Assembly (NCBI RefSeq): GCF_947623445.1
Contig: NC_135240.1
Span: forward strand, 4,278,001 to 4,342,000
DNA: 64,000 nt
Direction of reading: 5' to 3'
From: Clavelina lepadiformis
Taxonomy: Eukaryota > Chordata > Ascidiacea > Aplousobranchia > Clavelinidae
Below are positions 53,066 to 63,633 of this stretch, in pieces (within the stretch, counting starts at the first letter, position 1; the number at the start of each line of letters is the position of its first letter). Below the pieces are notes generated by a model, which was given only the letters and a program-made list of their open reading frames with translations, did not search any database and was not told the DNA's origin. The position numbers and the translations under genes are program-made.

Positions 53066-53652
53066 AACGCTTCTAAACTAGACCCGGAAATGATAAGTAA
53101 TTTGCAATATACGTGCACATCTGCAAATGCGGCTGATTTATCACATACTCATTTCAGCATTTTAATCACAATCTTAATGTGATCTACGGTTTTCAGCCTG
53201 AATCTTCACACGGTACTAGGCCTAAGCCATTCGCATAATTTGGTCGACGATCTTGCTAGGCCTATATCGGAGTTAAAGTTTGGACCATTACAACACAACC
53301 ATCCGACCTTGAACAACTTTACTAAGTTTATCTCAAAAAGTCTTGATAATGAAATTCCTGAAATTCGACTCAGCACTCAGCAGTCATCAGTGGAGTGGCC
53401 GAGCGCAAACCGTGGCCGTAACACACCACCTGCCATGAAGCAAGTTTCTCAGAAATCTGGCGATATAGTGGCATGTGTCATAGTTACCAAGTGGTATCTC
53501 AGGCATGTAGCATGTTTGACTTTGTGTGACGGATATATTGCACAAGCACAAATTAGAACACCACAATAAATGGCGATATTGATGGTGCAATATTGCAATA
53601 TAGACATGTTTGCAGCTATTCCTTGAAATTGACGAATCTCATCTTAAGACTT
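53066..53652. other. Spacer between two solo LTRs, nothing recognised
   Basis: An open frame at 53240-53569 shows no known motif and no splice support. No LTR-element internal sequence is recognisable. Confidence 0.35.
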
Positions 53653-54055
53653 TGTAATGAAATGGTTGGTTTATCGTTCCTTAGCCTGTAAGGACGACCA
53701 CTTCAATTACAATGTTTGTCTGTTGAATTGTTTAATCTCCTCGAAGTGAAATGAGTCTCAGGTCGTTGTTTCGCTTCTCTTAATCTTAGAATCAATTGTA
53801 CACCTCGACAACTGTATAATCTGGTTATATTGAAGTTTCATTGAACGAACAAATCAAGATAGAGCACCGCGGCAGCAACAGCACAAAGACATGCCGCGTC
53901 GCCGAACGTAGAAACCAAAAGGGCTGAATAAATCAAAATGCACGCACAGGGGAACAGTCGATTACGTCACGCAGTGTTATGCTTCACTGATTCGATAGAC
54001 GAGAATTCTATGTCGTATACAATTTTATATTACATTAATTGATATATTTATCACA
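53653..54055 (+). mobile_element. Solo LTR, same family, copy C
   Basis: Begins TGTAATGAAATGG and ends ATATTTATCACA, with a perfect 4-bp duplication ACTT (53649-53652 and 54056-54059). Shorter than copies A and D. It lies head-to-head with copy B, but the different target duplications show that the two are separate insertions, not the two ends of one element. Confidence 0.8.
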
Positions 54056-56512
54056 ACTTGATTATATTGCTGATTAGTAGTTGTGCTAGGAATGACTTGC
54101 ATACGATCAGATGAACACATATTAATTTCCAGTTGTTTTGTAAGTTGGGCGTCAAAAGCTAATAACCCGATATTTCAAACGTGGTTACTGCCAGTACTAG
54201 ATTTGAGTTCTCAGTTGAAGAACCAGGTGTGTTTGATGGAGGTCCTTTTTTAAAAACTTTTTGGTCCTTTTTTAAACACAATTTGTCCGAGAGTAAATAG
54301 TTATGTAAGCAATCACTGTCACGGTTACGTCACATGGAAACGTTTCATGCTTCAGTGTTTGTAAGGAATAAAGTATATATAAGTATTTATATGTATTTCT
54401 AAATGATATTCTCCTGAATCGGATATATCAGAATAACATCACTCAAATAACGACACTTGTTCCTGTTTAATTGCACTGGCAAATAGTTCCATGTTCTAGA
54501 AATACGATGCCAAAACCAAATAAAAAACGAGCAGCATTTGGAACCTGAACAAGACAAGCTACGTAACTGGGGCATGAACAACAAGGAATCATCGTTGAGT
54601 GTGGGTCATGCAGAAATCATGCTCATTCCTATGATAAAGAAGTTGTCACCTAGTCGTAAAAATAACGTTGATTGGAATGGAAGCGACACGACCGAAAAAG
54701 CCAAAAGTATTTAACATAACTGTAGATCGCAAAAATAATTTTTGCTGATAAAACATTTGCCAGTGCTCTAAATAGGCAAAACGCAATTTATGATTTGGTA
54801 TAAACTTCCAGCAAATCATTGTTTTTCGAGATAAGCTTACTGTAGTCTTGAAAAGGTAGTTGCTGAAAAGATAGATCTCTAAGTTAATTTCTGAATTACA
54901 AAATCAGTTTTTAATTCAACACTCAAAAATTAATGTGGGATCCAACGACCTATATTATATTCTTTATGCAGACTGCTCCACGTTTGTGCAAGAAATAATA
55001 CTTTTGTGTTTTTACCCCACAGATATTTTATTCAACTTAACAGGAATTTCACAACTGTCGTTGCCATTCTTCAAAATTTGTGTCCCTTCACCCTCCTGGG
55101 CAACATGTCGCGCAAATTCTTTGAAGCAAAATAAAAAATGGAGCTAAATGAAATTTTTACCAATGTCAAGGAATGCAGAGTTGACGTCATGACTTTTTGT
55201 TTCAACAATTAGTAAAAATATTGTCATATGTTTGCTAAAATGGGCCGTGCATAACTGGCACAACCACCTCACATCCCGGGGCGATTTATCTGAACTATCC
55301 GTTCAAACCGCACTCCAAGTTCAGGTTGGAGAGGAAGCAACTTTTGTGCAGATTAATTGCTTTCAAACAATCATTTCACGAACACAAGAAAGTGACGAAA
55401 TCATTGAAAGAAAGTCTGGTCAGAAATGGTCGACGGTGGAATCAGATTTCTATGGTTGCGCGTCCCACCCAGCCCGGGTACTCGTGGTTGATAAGTGAGA
55501 AGATGGCAACCTCGTCTGTGCTGCACTGGCCTCCAAATCTACTGCCTGCCACGAACATGTTTTCCAGGCAACGTAGAACTCCAGTTACGTGCGACACAAA
55601 GCGCAGTCTGAAAAGTGGAGAAAATACTGTAGCGCTACCTGCCGGCACTTCAACAAAATTTTCGCGTTTAGGAAATAAATCAATTCCTGGCGCATCAGGT
55701 GATTCAGGCATGCTTTTAGGGCAGTAGGTGGCGCTCAGCGGCTTTTCCGAAGTTTCATAACTCGCTTGCAAGTCGGATATTTAGTACTCACACATATAAG
55801 ATATCTATGTCGATATTAAAACATAAGAGCCTGACCAGATAATTGCCACGCTTAATCAACCGAGTAAGAAATCCTTGTTCGAACTTCACAACATGGAAAG
55901 GACAATGCACGACAATGTTCATAATAGTGACGTCAAAAATGAATCGGCAACGCAATTGTGCAGATGACGTCACAGCACCATTTTGCAGATATAATGCGGC
56001 GGTAATTGTTACGTCATGCTTTTGCTCATTCAAGATAAGAAAAGCGGGAGAAACGAAAAGACTTGAGATGAGCACCGCCTCAAACTCTCATGAAATAAAA
56101 ACTACAATGAGGCGTCATTATTGTGACAAGAACAACTTTGTAACTCATCAACGCATCATAATTAAGATGAGGCATGTTCTGACGTCATTTCATGAATTTA
56201 AAAAAGCTGAGCTATAAGCGTTCAAACGCACAAGCTTCATTTCTAAAATAACGCACAACGAAAATCTGCACAAGAAACATTAAAATTTGATCAAATTCCT
56301 TTCAAACTAAATTGTTACCTCGAAACTTCAAAAGACGATGCCAAATTAGAGCAAAATGAAGGTCATATTTTGAGGTTAAAAACGCAATTTGATGCCAAAC
56401 GATGAGCAAGAGCTTTCACACAAGAATTATTGCGAAAAATAAGGAAATAATTGAACGGCAAGATCCTCTGCACGGCTCAGTATGAGCTCTCACTGCTCTC
56501 TGCTCACCGAGC
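54056..56512. other. Intergenic, one unassigned open region
   Basis: Mostly no signal. The open frame at 55241-55727 is listed separately. TGACGTCA motifs reappear at about 55180, 55928, 55965 and 56180. Confidence 0.35.
55241..55727 (+). CDS. Unassigned open frame, possible terminal exon
   Basis: A continuous frame of about 160 codons ending in TAG, in DNA otherwise full of stops. It includes LERKQLLCRLIAFKQSFHEH and a Pro/Ser-rich end. No family was recognised, there is no clear acceptor, and no upstream partner exon was found. The opposite strand is also partly open at 55442-55771, so coding status and strand are uncertain. Confidence 0.25.
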
Positions 56513-57640
56513 TCACGTGCTGGAGGAGTTGGGTGGGGTCTGGTTAGAGCCTGGTTCTGCTGGTTCACTTTTAGGTGCGATCATTGCCGCTGCTGGCATA
56601 GCACTGGTAGTGGCTGTATTCTGATGCTGCCACTGTGTGGTGCTAGGGGATGACATACCAGGAAATGTGGAAGACGGAGTTTCTCTTTCCTCCGACTTGA
56701 TGTTGATCTGTCCATCGAACTGGTTATTTTCCAGGCGCTGGATTGGTCGTTCGTCTTCATCACCGAACTCGCATCCCATCAAAGTGGGCTCCCCAACCAT
56801 CATCACATCCGACGAAGAAGTGAATCCTTTCTTTTTGTGGCCTTGGTTGGAGTTTGCAGCAGCGTGATTGCTTGAATTCTTCCTCTTCCGTGATGGACGT
56901 TTTGTGGATCTCGAAGAATCAGCTGCAGGATTGAGCATTTGCTGCCACTTTTGAAACAAACAATTCCTGAGGCAGTCTCGAGGGTCCATGCTGTAGGTTT
57001 TCTGCCTCGACATCAATTCCTTCATTGGTTCGATGACAACGCACATCTTCAGGTAGTTGATCATGGGTGAGGTGAGCCCCACCCGGGTCACGTTCTTGCA
57101 CAGCTCCTCCATCATGTTAGGATGCTGCATCGGGACTTGTTTGGGAATATATTCAAGGTGGCTTCGGATGGAGAAATGCCACGACTTCATTCTCATCATC
57201 TCATCAGGAGAAAAGTCAGCCACGAAGTGTCCTTCCACGCACACCTTGGTGGGGACGGGCTTCATGTGCTGCATGACCATGGTCGCGTGCTCGCAGTCCA
57301 GAGTCCTGCAGTTGTTTGAACTGTTGTAAAAATCTTTTGGCACCCTGAGGATGAGGCTCATGTCAACCACGCCGCTGTCGTGCATCGTGCGGAAGAATCT
57401 TGGAATGAGCGTTCGTCCGATGGTGTAACGCTTCGGCCCGTCCTCCAACATGAACGAGAGCGTCAAAGTTGATTTCTCTTCGAAGAACTCGGTAACGAAA
57501 CGATCCCACCACTGGCTGTCACAGTCATCAACCCTATCTTGCAGCCATTTGTTCATTTGGTAGATCTTGTAGTCGGGGGCGAGGCTGTAAGCTGGATGCC
57601 TCATATCCATGGCTGGGTTGCAGCTCGGGCGAATCGGCAT
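56513..57640 (-). CDS. LDB1: LIM-domain-binding cofactor (LDB/CLIM/Chip)
   Basis: Nuclear adaptor that dimerises and bridges LIM-homeodomain and LMO proteins at enhancers. One exon codes about 375 residues from ATG 57640. The dimerisation domain shows WWDRFVTEFFEEKSTLTLSF, LEDGPKRYTIGRTLIPRFFR, KVCVEGHFVADFSPDEMMRM and KSWHFSIRSHLEYIPKQ. Next are MCVVIEPMKELMSRQKTYS and PRDCLRNCLFQKWQQM, the basic RPSRKRKNSS (nuclear localisation) and the conserved DVMMVGEPTLMGCEFGDEDE. The LIM-interaction segment ends RLENNQFDGQINIKSEE. The C terminus is Ser/Pro/Thr-rich. An acceptor just upstream (CTGCTTAG at about 57663) means a 5' exon exists, and it may add N-terminal residues; that exon was not found. 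The long intronless coding exon is unlike multi-exon vertebrate LDB genes. Confidence 0.93.
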   Translation of the reverse strand: MPIRPSCNPAMDMRHPAYSLAPDYKIYQMNKWLQDRVDDCDSQWWDRFVTEFFEEKSTLTLSFMLEDGPKRYTIGRTLIPRFFRTMHDSGVVDMSLILRVPKDFYNSSNNCRTLDCEHATMVMQHMKPVPTKVCVEGHFVADFSPDEMMRMKSWHFSIRSHLEYIPKQVPMQHPNMMEELCKNVTRVGLTSPMINYLKMCVVIEPMKELMSRQKTYSMDPRDCLRNCLFQKWQQMLNPAADSSRSTKRPSRKRKNSSNHAAANSNQGHKKKGFTSSSDVMMVGEPTLMGCEFGDEDERPIQRLENNQFDGQINIKSEERETPSSTFPGMSSPSTTQWQHQNTATTSAMPAAAMIAPKSEPAEPGSNQTPPNSSST

Positions 57641-59108
57641 CTTAGCACAACCTACCACAATCTAAGCAGGACGAGAAAAACAGCTCAGTTAGTCAACAAG
57701 GAATGAGATCAGCAACAGAAGTCACCACCCCAAGACATTTAACTAACAATTGAAATGAACTTTAGTGGTTTCAAGTTCAAATACACATCTGCAACTACAC
57801 GGAGCACTTTAAAATAAACGTCATGAGCATTTGATTTTTTAACTGTCTTCTGCAAAAAATTTGACAAATCCAGATTCGAAGCATAACGGGGTGGAATGAG
57901 TCTTTATATTTGATATAATTTGACGGAAACTATTTTAGTTTGTGTGAACAGAAATATCACGTAGGTTGACACGAACGCATCCCGAATGTGTTCGTATTAG
58001 CACCTGGCCTTCATCAATATGTTGCATTATTCACCATTTCCAACATGACGTAATTGCTAAAAAATTTGCTCTGTTTCCAAAAACATTCTCATGAAGTACT
58101 GGTAGGGATCGAAAACCATCTGGTTAAAAACATACTAAATGGACACTCTTGGCACCGCTCCCGTGGCTGCTCTTTAAAAAAGTGAAAGGAGCAAGCTCTG
58201 TGGTCGTGCCCAGCTAAATTCAGCAACATATTGACGGGATCCAGTGCTGACACTAATAGACATAGAATTAATTCATGTTTGCAAGAACCCTGAACAAATT
58301 TTAAATCACGTCGTTCACCACCAAGACCAATCAAAGTGGAGCTTAGGTTCCCACCTTTGTTGATATCGAGCCAAAAAACCAACATGAGGAGAGATGGCCA
58401 GATGTACTGACGCTAATATCGCGCAATAAACTGTTTGAGTTTGGTGCCTGTTGGCTAAACTATTAAGTAAACACACAAGTATTCACAGTGAAGAGTGTGG
58501 CACATGCACGCACAAAACTGATCAACATACACGCTGTATTTATTGGACAATCATTATCCAAGAATGTTTTTAACTACTTTTTTATATCCGTATCAATCAA
58601 ACATTACACCCAACCGCCTTCAAGCCTACTCCCAAATAGAAAGTTTGTATCGGTCTATGTGTAGAAGTTCACAATCAGAGGATGTATTTGTATACTAGAC
58701 CGAAGCTACTCAAATTGTGATGTCATTTGGTTGTGCACTTTTACACTAGACCCGTTTGTATGATGCGCCAAAGAAGTTGGTTTCTGCGGTACTGCAATTT
58801 CTGACACAAAATTGCTTTTCGGCGCACTGAAGGCAAACTTTCCAGTAATGACATCGCACCTTTCAGCCCTTAATCAAACACCCACATTTTACAAATTATT
58901 AAAATAAAGCATCGGCCTATATAGTTCTAACATGCAGCTGAACAGTCTGACAGTAGCCTATGCTGTGAAGTGAAATCCTATAGGCCTCATATAATGAATG
59001 AACTGAATGTCGTTCGTCAATCAGTCGTCAGCGCCCAACGGGAATTGATTAAAACACATCAATACAATTCTTCTGTAATTATACATCTTCGTCAATATCC
59101 TATTATCC
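57641..59108. other. Upstream of LDB, no exon recognised
   Basis: Expected to contain the LDB first intron and promoter. No coding exon supported. An open frame at 58089-58385 (-) has no recognisable motif. Confidence 0.35.
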
Positions 59109-59116
59109 TATTAAAC

Positions 59117-60512
59117 CAGTGTTGCCACTCAAAAAAAGAAATTAACCCTACCAGCACACCTAAAAAAACCCTACATCTCCCTACGCAGTTTGAACAAAAA
59201 AAAAAGAAATTTTGGCAGTTTTATGGCACTTTATAACTACTTTAGTTTCAGTTCAAAAGCACCGGAACTAAAGTAGTTCAACATTTACTGACGTTTGTGT
59301 TTCCCTTTTTATCCTAATGAGTTGGTATAACTGTGTTCTTGGTGATCCATTGTATAAGTAGCGGACGTTTATACAAAAGATTTTATTCATTGATATATCT
59401 GATGCTTTATCACAGAGAATTGAAAAGCTTTTAGCTTCTTGTAGCTCTTGAATTAACCTTTCATGAGCATCAACAGCTAGACATTCTGTTAGTAGATATG
59501 TTGTTTTTGTCCGACCAGAGGTCATATCTTTTATTGCTTTGGAATCACTAGCAATATGCTTCAGGGTTGGTACCATGTACGACATGAAATTGAAAGAAAT
59601 ATTGCGTCTTGCAATTAAGGCCACAGTATTTAATTCAGCTTTGATGAAGCCTTGACTACTTGTGACATATTGCTCCATCGATGTGCTTCCAAGAACTTGT
59701 GCAGCATTTTGACAATGTTGAGCAGTTTTTGCATGCCTCATTAGTTCTGATTTCCCAGCAAGAATGTTCTTGTCACAAAATTGACAAAATGCTTTTGATG
59801 CTCCCTGAGACGAAACTTTTAACCATCCTTGTGCCCAGTTTTCCTTTTCCCATTCTTTTCTGTAGCTTTGCGATCGAAACCTAGAATTTTTGGATCTCAC
59901 CTCTTTGGGCATTACCGTTGTCAACTTGTCAACAACCAGAATTATTGTAATTTAATGATATAAGTATCGTATTCAAGATCACTTGACTTGATCAAAACAA
60001 GATCACTTGATTCCTGTAATCCTGTCTGTTCAATCTGCTGATTCTGCTCATCTGCTGTCTCACAGTCTCACTCTCCAGTCTCCACCTGCTGGGCTTCTCC
60101 AACTCTTTTTGCAATTTACAATTATAAGTATAACCATAACCAAGACTTAAAACTAGGTCATCCCTGACGTACAGCTTCAATCTGACAATTTACTTAACTA
60201 AAGTGTCCATTGTTACAACAATGAGTCCATTGTTACTACATGAGATAGAACGCATTGTTTCATAATCTGATCAAACAACTCGTCTAGACCGGGAAAATGC
60301 ATGTCTAATTCAACAATGCTAATTCATTAAAGAGCCGCAGTTTGGCCACCCCTGGCTTAGACTATGTTTTTGTCATTATTCAGTAAATTTATTATTTGAA
60401 TTTATTTTTATTTTACTTTAAACAAAAGGAAATCTATGAATAAAGGTGAAAAACCCGTAGGGTCACCCTACACCCTACAAGGGGCCAAAAAACCCTACGA
60501 GTGGCAGCCTTG
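59117..60512 (-). mobile_element. hAT element with truncated transposase
   Basis: Ends CAGTGTTGCCACTC and GAGTGGCAGCCTTG are imperfect inverted repeats, flanked by a perfect 8-bp duplication TATTAAAC (59109-59116 and 60513-60520). It contains the transposase fragment at 59268-59924. The part at about 60075-60354 matches the CAGGGGTGGCC family of 3756-4248 and ends GGCCACCCCTG, so either a second hAT copy is nested inside or the two families share this sequence. At 1.4 kb it is too short for a complete hAT element. Confidence 0.8.
59268..59924 (-). pseudogene. hAT transposase N-terminal fragment (BED-type finger)
   Basis: About 214-218 residues. The BED-like finger reads KAFCQFCDKNILAGKSELMR then HAKTAQH, with spacing C-x2-C and H-x5-H. 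It is preceded by KEWEKENWAQGWLKVSS, usual in animal hAT transposases. The segment ELQEAKSFSILCDKASDISM matches the start of the RNase H-like catalytic region (F-S-I-L-x-D-x-x-x-D-I-S). It stops well before the rest of the catalytic core and the C-terminal dimerisation domain; family members are usually 600 residues or more. Probably not an active enzyme. The better start is ATG near 59912. Confidence 0.75.
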
Positions 60513-60528
60513 TATTAAACCAAAATTT

Positions 60529-60819
60529 GGGCGCTCACTAAAAGTAGGTCTGCAGCATAGATATCTTATATATCTATGGTCTGCAGGTCCAAGTCCAAAA
60601 TTTGTAGCGCACAATCAGAAGGAAAATAGAAAATAATAACGGTCCAGAATCAATTTTACATATGCAGCTCCAAGTGCAAGTGCAGGGCAATCTCGGAGCG
60701 TCACTTGGGCTTGCGTATGTAGAAATTGATTCTGGACCGTTATTATTTTCTATTTTCATTCCGATTGTGCGCTACAAGTTTTAGACCTGGACCTGCAGAC
60801 CTGCTTCTAGTGAGCGCCC
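60529..60819. mobile_element. Fold-back element (long inverted repeat)
   Basis: The left arm begins GGGCGCTCACTA and contains ACGGTCCAGAATCAATTTTA. The right arm contains AAATTGATTCTGGACCGT and ends TAGTGAGCGCCC. Arms of roughly 110-130 bp are nearly complementary around a short centre. No coding sequence. A target duplication is not clear (AATTT/AATT at the edges). It lies directly beside the hAT element. Confidence 0.75.
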
Positions 60820-62461
60820 GAAATTGGCGAGCACCGATGTTTGAAACTTGCCACCAAGGCGAGCTAGGTAGTCACACAACAAGATTCTTTGATAAACCAA
60901 GGAGCTGAGCCAAAGTTAGTGTGAAACTCCATAATACGGATAATACCAATTTCAGAAAATATTTTCAAAGTTATACATAGAACCATTACAAAAGCAAAAC
61001 AGTAGAAAACATTTTCTTAGTCAAACATTTCGATTGATACTGTAGCCTGCCTGGTTGACTCTGGGAAACTATTCGACTTAGTAAACTAACCGTTGAAAAT
61101 AGTCCAACCTCCTACGCAAACGTCAAGTTGTTTATTCGAAGTGACTAGATATTTCACCGTGTGTAGGTCACGCAGCTTGTTGCTAAAGATAGGCGGCTAG
61201 ATTAGGAGAATGGGTAAGCAAAAAGTTAATTTTAGTTACTTAGTGTTTAATTAAAGTTGGATTCAGATTAGTAAGCTGTTTGAGGTTAATGTGCTATAAC
61301 ATTTAAGTTGGGTTTCGAATGTACGATTTTTTTCAGTGAAATGGTGGCAGCACACCAGTAGCCTTGTTATTTCCAACTAGATCAGTCCACGAGGTGCATT
61401 AGATTGCTCAGCTTCTGTCGGGAATAGGATATTTGGAGAGGAGGTTGTGACTGAAAAATGAGCTTCAGGTCAGACTATCAAAATTCTGAGCCCAACCTAT
61501 TTCCATTTTCATCCTAGCCCATTTCTAGGGTAATCCCCGCTCTGAGAAACAACACTGGCCATGCTGGACTCTGATTGGTCTATTACACACTTTTTTTTAA
61601 CAATCACGTAGGAACGTCCAACAAACCAAGGAAATCGCAAAATTTCAGTATATGCGGCGCCTTAACTAAATTAATAAACATCTAAGATTAATAAAATCAG
61701 CAATAGATTTGGTATTAAAAGTAGACCACGTGTAGCATAATAATGGCTCAGATTCTTATAATGGAAATAGGTTTGTAGCGGCTTGGGTAGTATTTTTAAT
61801 ACCATTACATCTTTTTTTTCGAAAAGTGTTTTCTAGTTATTGATTGAAGTTTACAAACTTGTTTTTGGACAATACTTCAACTATCGTTTGATATTTGGAT
61901 ACTTGCTCTGAATAACTTCGTGTAAACACTCCTTTTAATACGTTTCCAGATTGTTTTCCAGCATCTATGCTGATAAGAAGTCTTTATTGGAATTGCCCGT
62001 TTCTTAACTTTAACACTGATTAATCATCATCGTTCATCAACTCATCGCTTTCACCTTTTATAAGCTCGCACCTCTACCAGTGAGCAGAGAGAGTTAGCCG
62101 AGTGAATCACCAAAATCAACAGATGAGTTGTCTAAGGCTCTAAGCTAGTCATGGTGATTGCAACTTAAAAGACATCTTATAAGCAGTAGTATTACTTAAG
62201 ACTTAAGTTCTTGGTTATTCATAATATTAAGAAAGTGTACGGAACCTATAGGCCTAATAAAAACCTTTTCTTGTAAATTATTTCTGTTGTAACATTAAAA
62301 CGTTTCGGCCGACAAAATGTTAGAGTATTCTACACGCAACAATAGAGTCAGATAATTAATTCAACAAATAAATTAAGTTAAGATAAGTTCTTCATTTTCA
62401 TGACAAATCCTGACGTGTTTCAATCCTTGCGGCCGTTACTGCCACTTTTTCAGGTTAAGCT
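60820..62461. other. Intergenic, repeat-rich; nothing else seen
   Basis: No exon supported. Contains the dispersed repeat at 62030-62400. No TGACGTCA motif noticed. Confidence 0.35.
62030..62400 (+). repeat. Dispersed repeat, copy 2 (partner at 6400-6790)
   Basis: Same orientation and order as the 6400-6790 copy. It ends about 60 bp before solo LTR copy D. Edges and class unresolved. Confidence 0.6.
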
Positions 62462-63066
62462 TGTAATGGAATGATTGGTTTTGGTTGTTGAACTTGATTG
62501 TTGCAGTCACTCCAATACAATGTTCGATTGTCTGATTGTTTATTGCGCTCGATGATACATGAGCCTCAAGGTCGTTATTTGCTTTATCAAACCTAGACTC
62601 GATTGTTCAGCTAAAAGCTGATTGTCTTGTGAAGCCGACAAGCAAAGTTGTCTGACTTGACACTGAGCTTCTTTAAATTGTACTCATCAGTAAATTGCAC
62701 AAGAATGTTGATTGTATAAACTGATTATATTGATTCTTCTTTAAACGATTACAAATAGACAGAACATTGGTATATCAACAGCATTTCATCCAACAGTTAA
62801 TATTATAGCATTGAGACTAGTAGACTTTAGCTATTTTCAACTGTATTATGTTACTGGTTGCTGGTAATTATTAACGCAACTGTACGGCTTTTACAGCAGT
62901 CAAAACGCACACGAAAAAGGCATGACGAAATATGATCGCATAAGTTACAGCAGTGAACAGGAAGCTGTCGTGACGTAGTGTTAAGCTTTACTGATACGAC
63001 CTTAAAAACTTAAATTTCCAAATGACATTTAATTCCGTATGTTAAATTTGTCATCATATTATCACA
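62462..63066 (+). mobile_element. Solo LTR, same family, copy D
   Basis: Begins TGTAATGGAATGATTGG and ends ATTATCACA, with a perfect 4-bp duplication AGCT (62458-62461 and 63067-63070). It is the closest relative of copy A by length and by shared blocks such as GCCTCAAGGTCGTT and GACTCGATTGTTCAGC. No internal region. A fossil. Confidence 0.8.
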
Positions 63067-63633
63067 AGCTCTAAACATTGAAATGAGCTGGGATCGAATC
63101 CATCTTCAGATCATAACCGCTGTTGGATATTTGCGGACATGGCAAATAACAAAGTTAATGCAGCAAGAAATTTTGCATTTGTCTAATTAACTGAAGTCTA
63201 CTCGCACTTCCCACGTAAGTGGCTCGCGCGCATAAAACATAGTGAAGTCAATTATCCGACTACGAGAGGTTTATGAAGCATAACCCGCGTCACTGTGGTA
63301 ATTCACTTACAACCACAATTGTTTGTCAAACAAGGCTTCACATTGCATCAGACTTTCATCGAGTGGACGTTGAGCTTGGACGGATTTCACGTTCTGCAAC
63401 GAAGTGAACCTTTTATTGGCGAACAATATGTCGAGCAAATAATGAGCAGCCTCGACCGTGTACAAGGAGAAACAGATGCGATAAAGACACGTGATCAAAC
63501 CAAAGATAAAATTGGAACATGACAAAGATGGCAGAAAGTTTCCTCTTCAACGCTGACAGTGATTTGCACAAAGCACGTCATAGACATAACGATGCTTCAA
63601 TGTGACGCTTGCAGATCTGAGAAGGCGACGCGA
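63067..63633. other. Between solo LTR D and NUP54; one open frame, unassigned
   Basis: Plus-strand frame 63295-63522 is open (about 75 codons, no ATG at its start) and includes GEQYVEQIMSSLDRVQGETD. No family recognised and no splice partner. A NUP54 3' UTR may overlap it on the other strand. Confidence 0.25.

Noticed and set aside
52562-54055. One 1.5-kb element with long terminal inverted repeats
   Set aside because: The two inverted copies each have their own 4-bp duplication (AACG and ACTT), so they are independent insertions.
58089-58385. 98-codon minus-strand frame upstream of LDB
   Set aside because: No resemblance to LDB N termini and no flanking splice signals of fitting phase.
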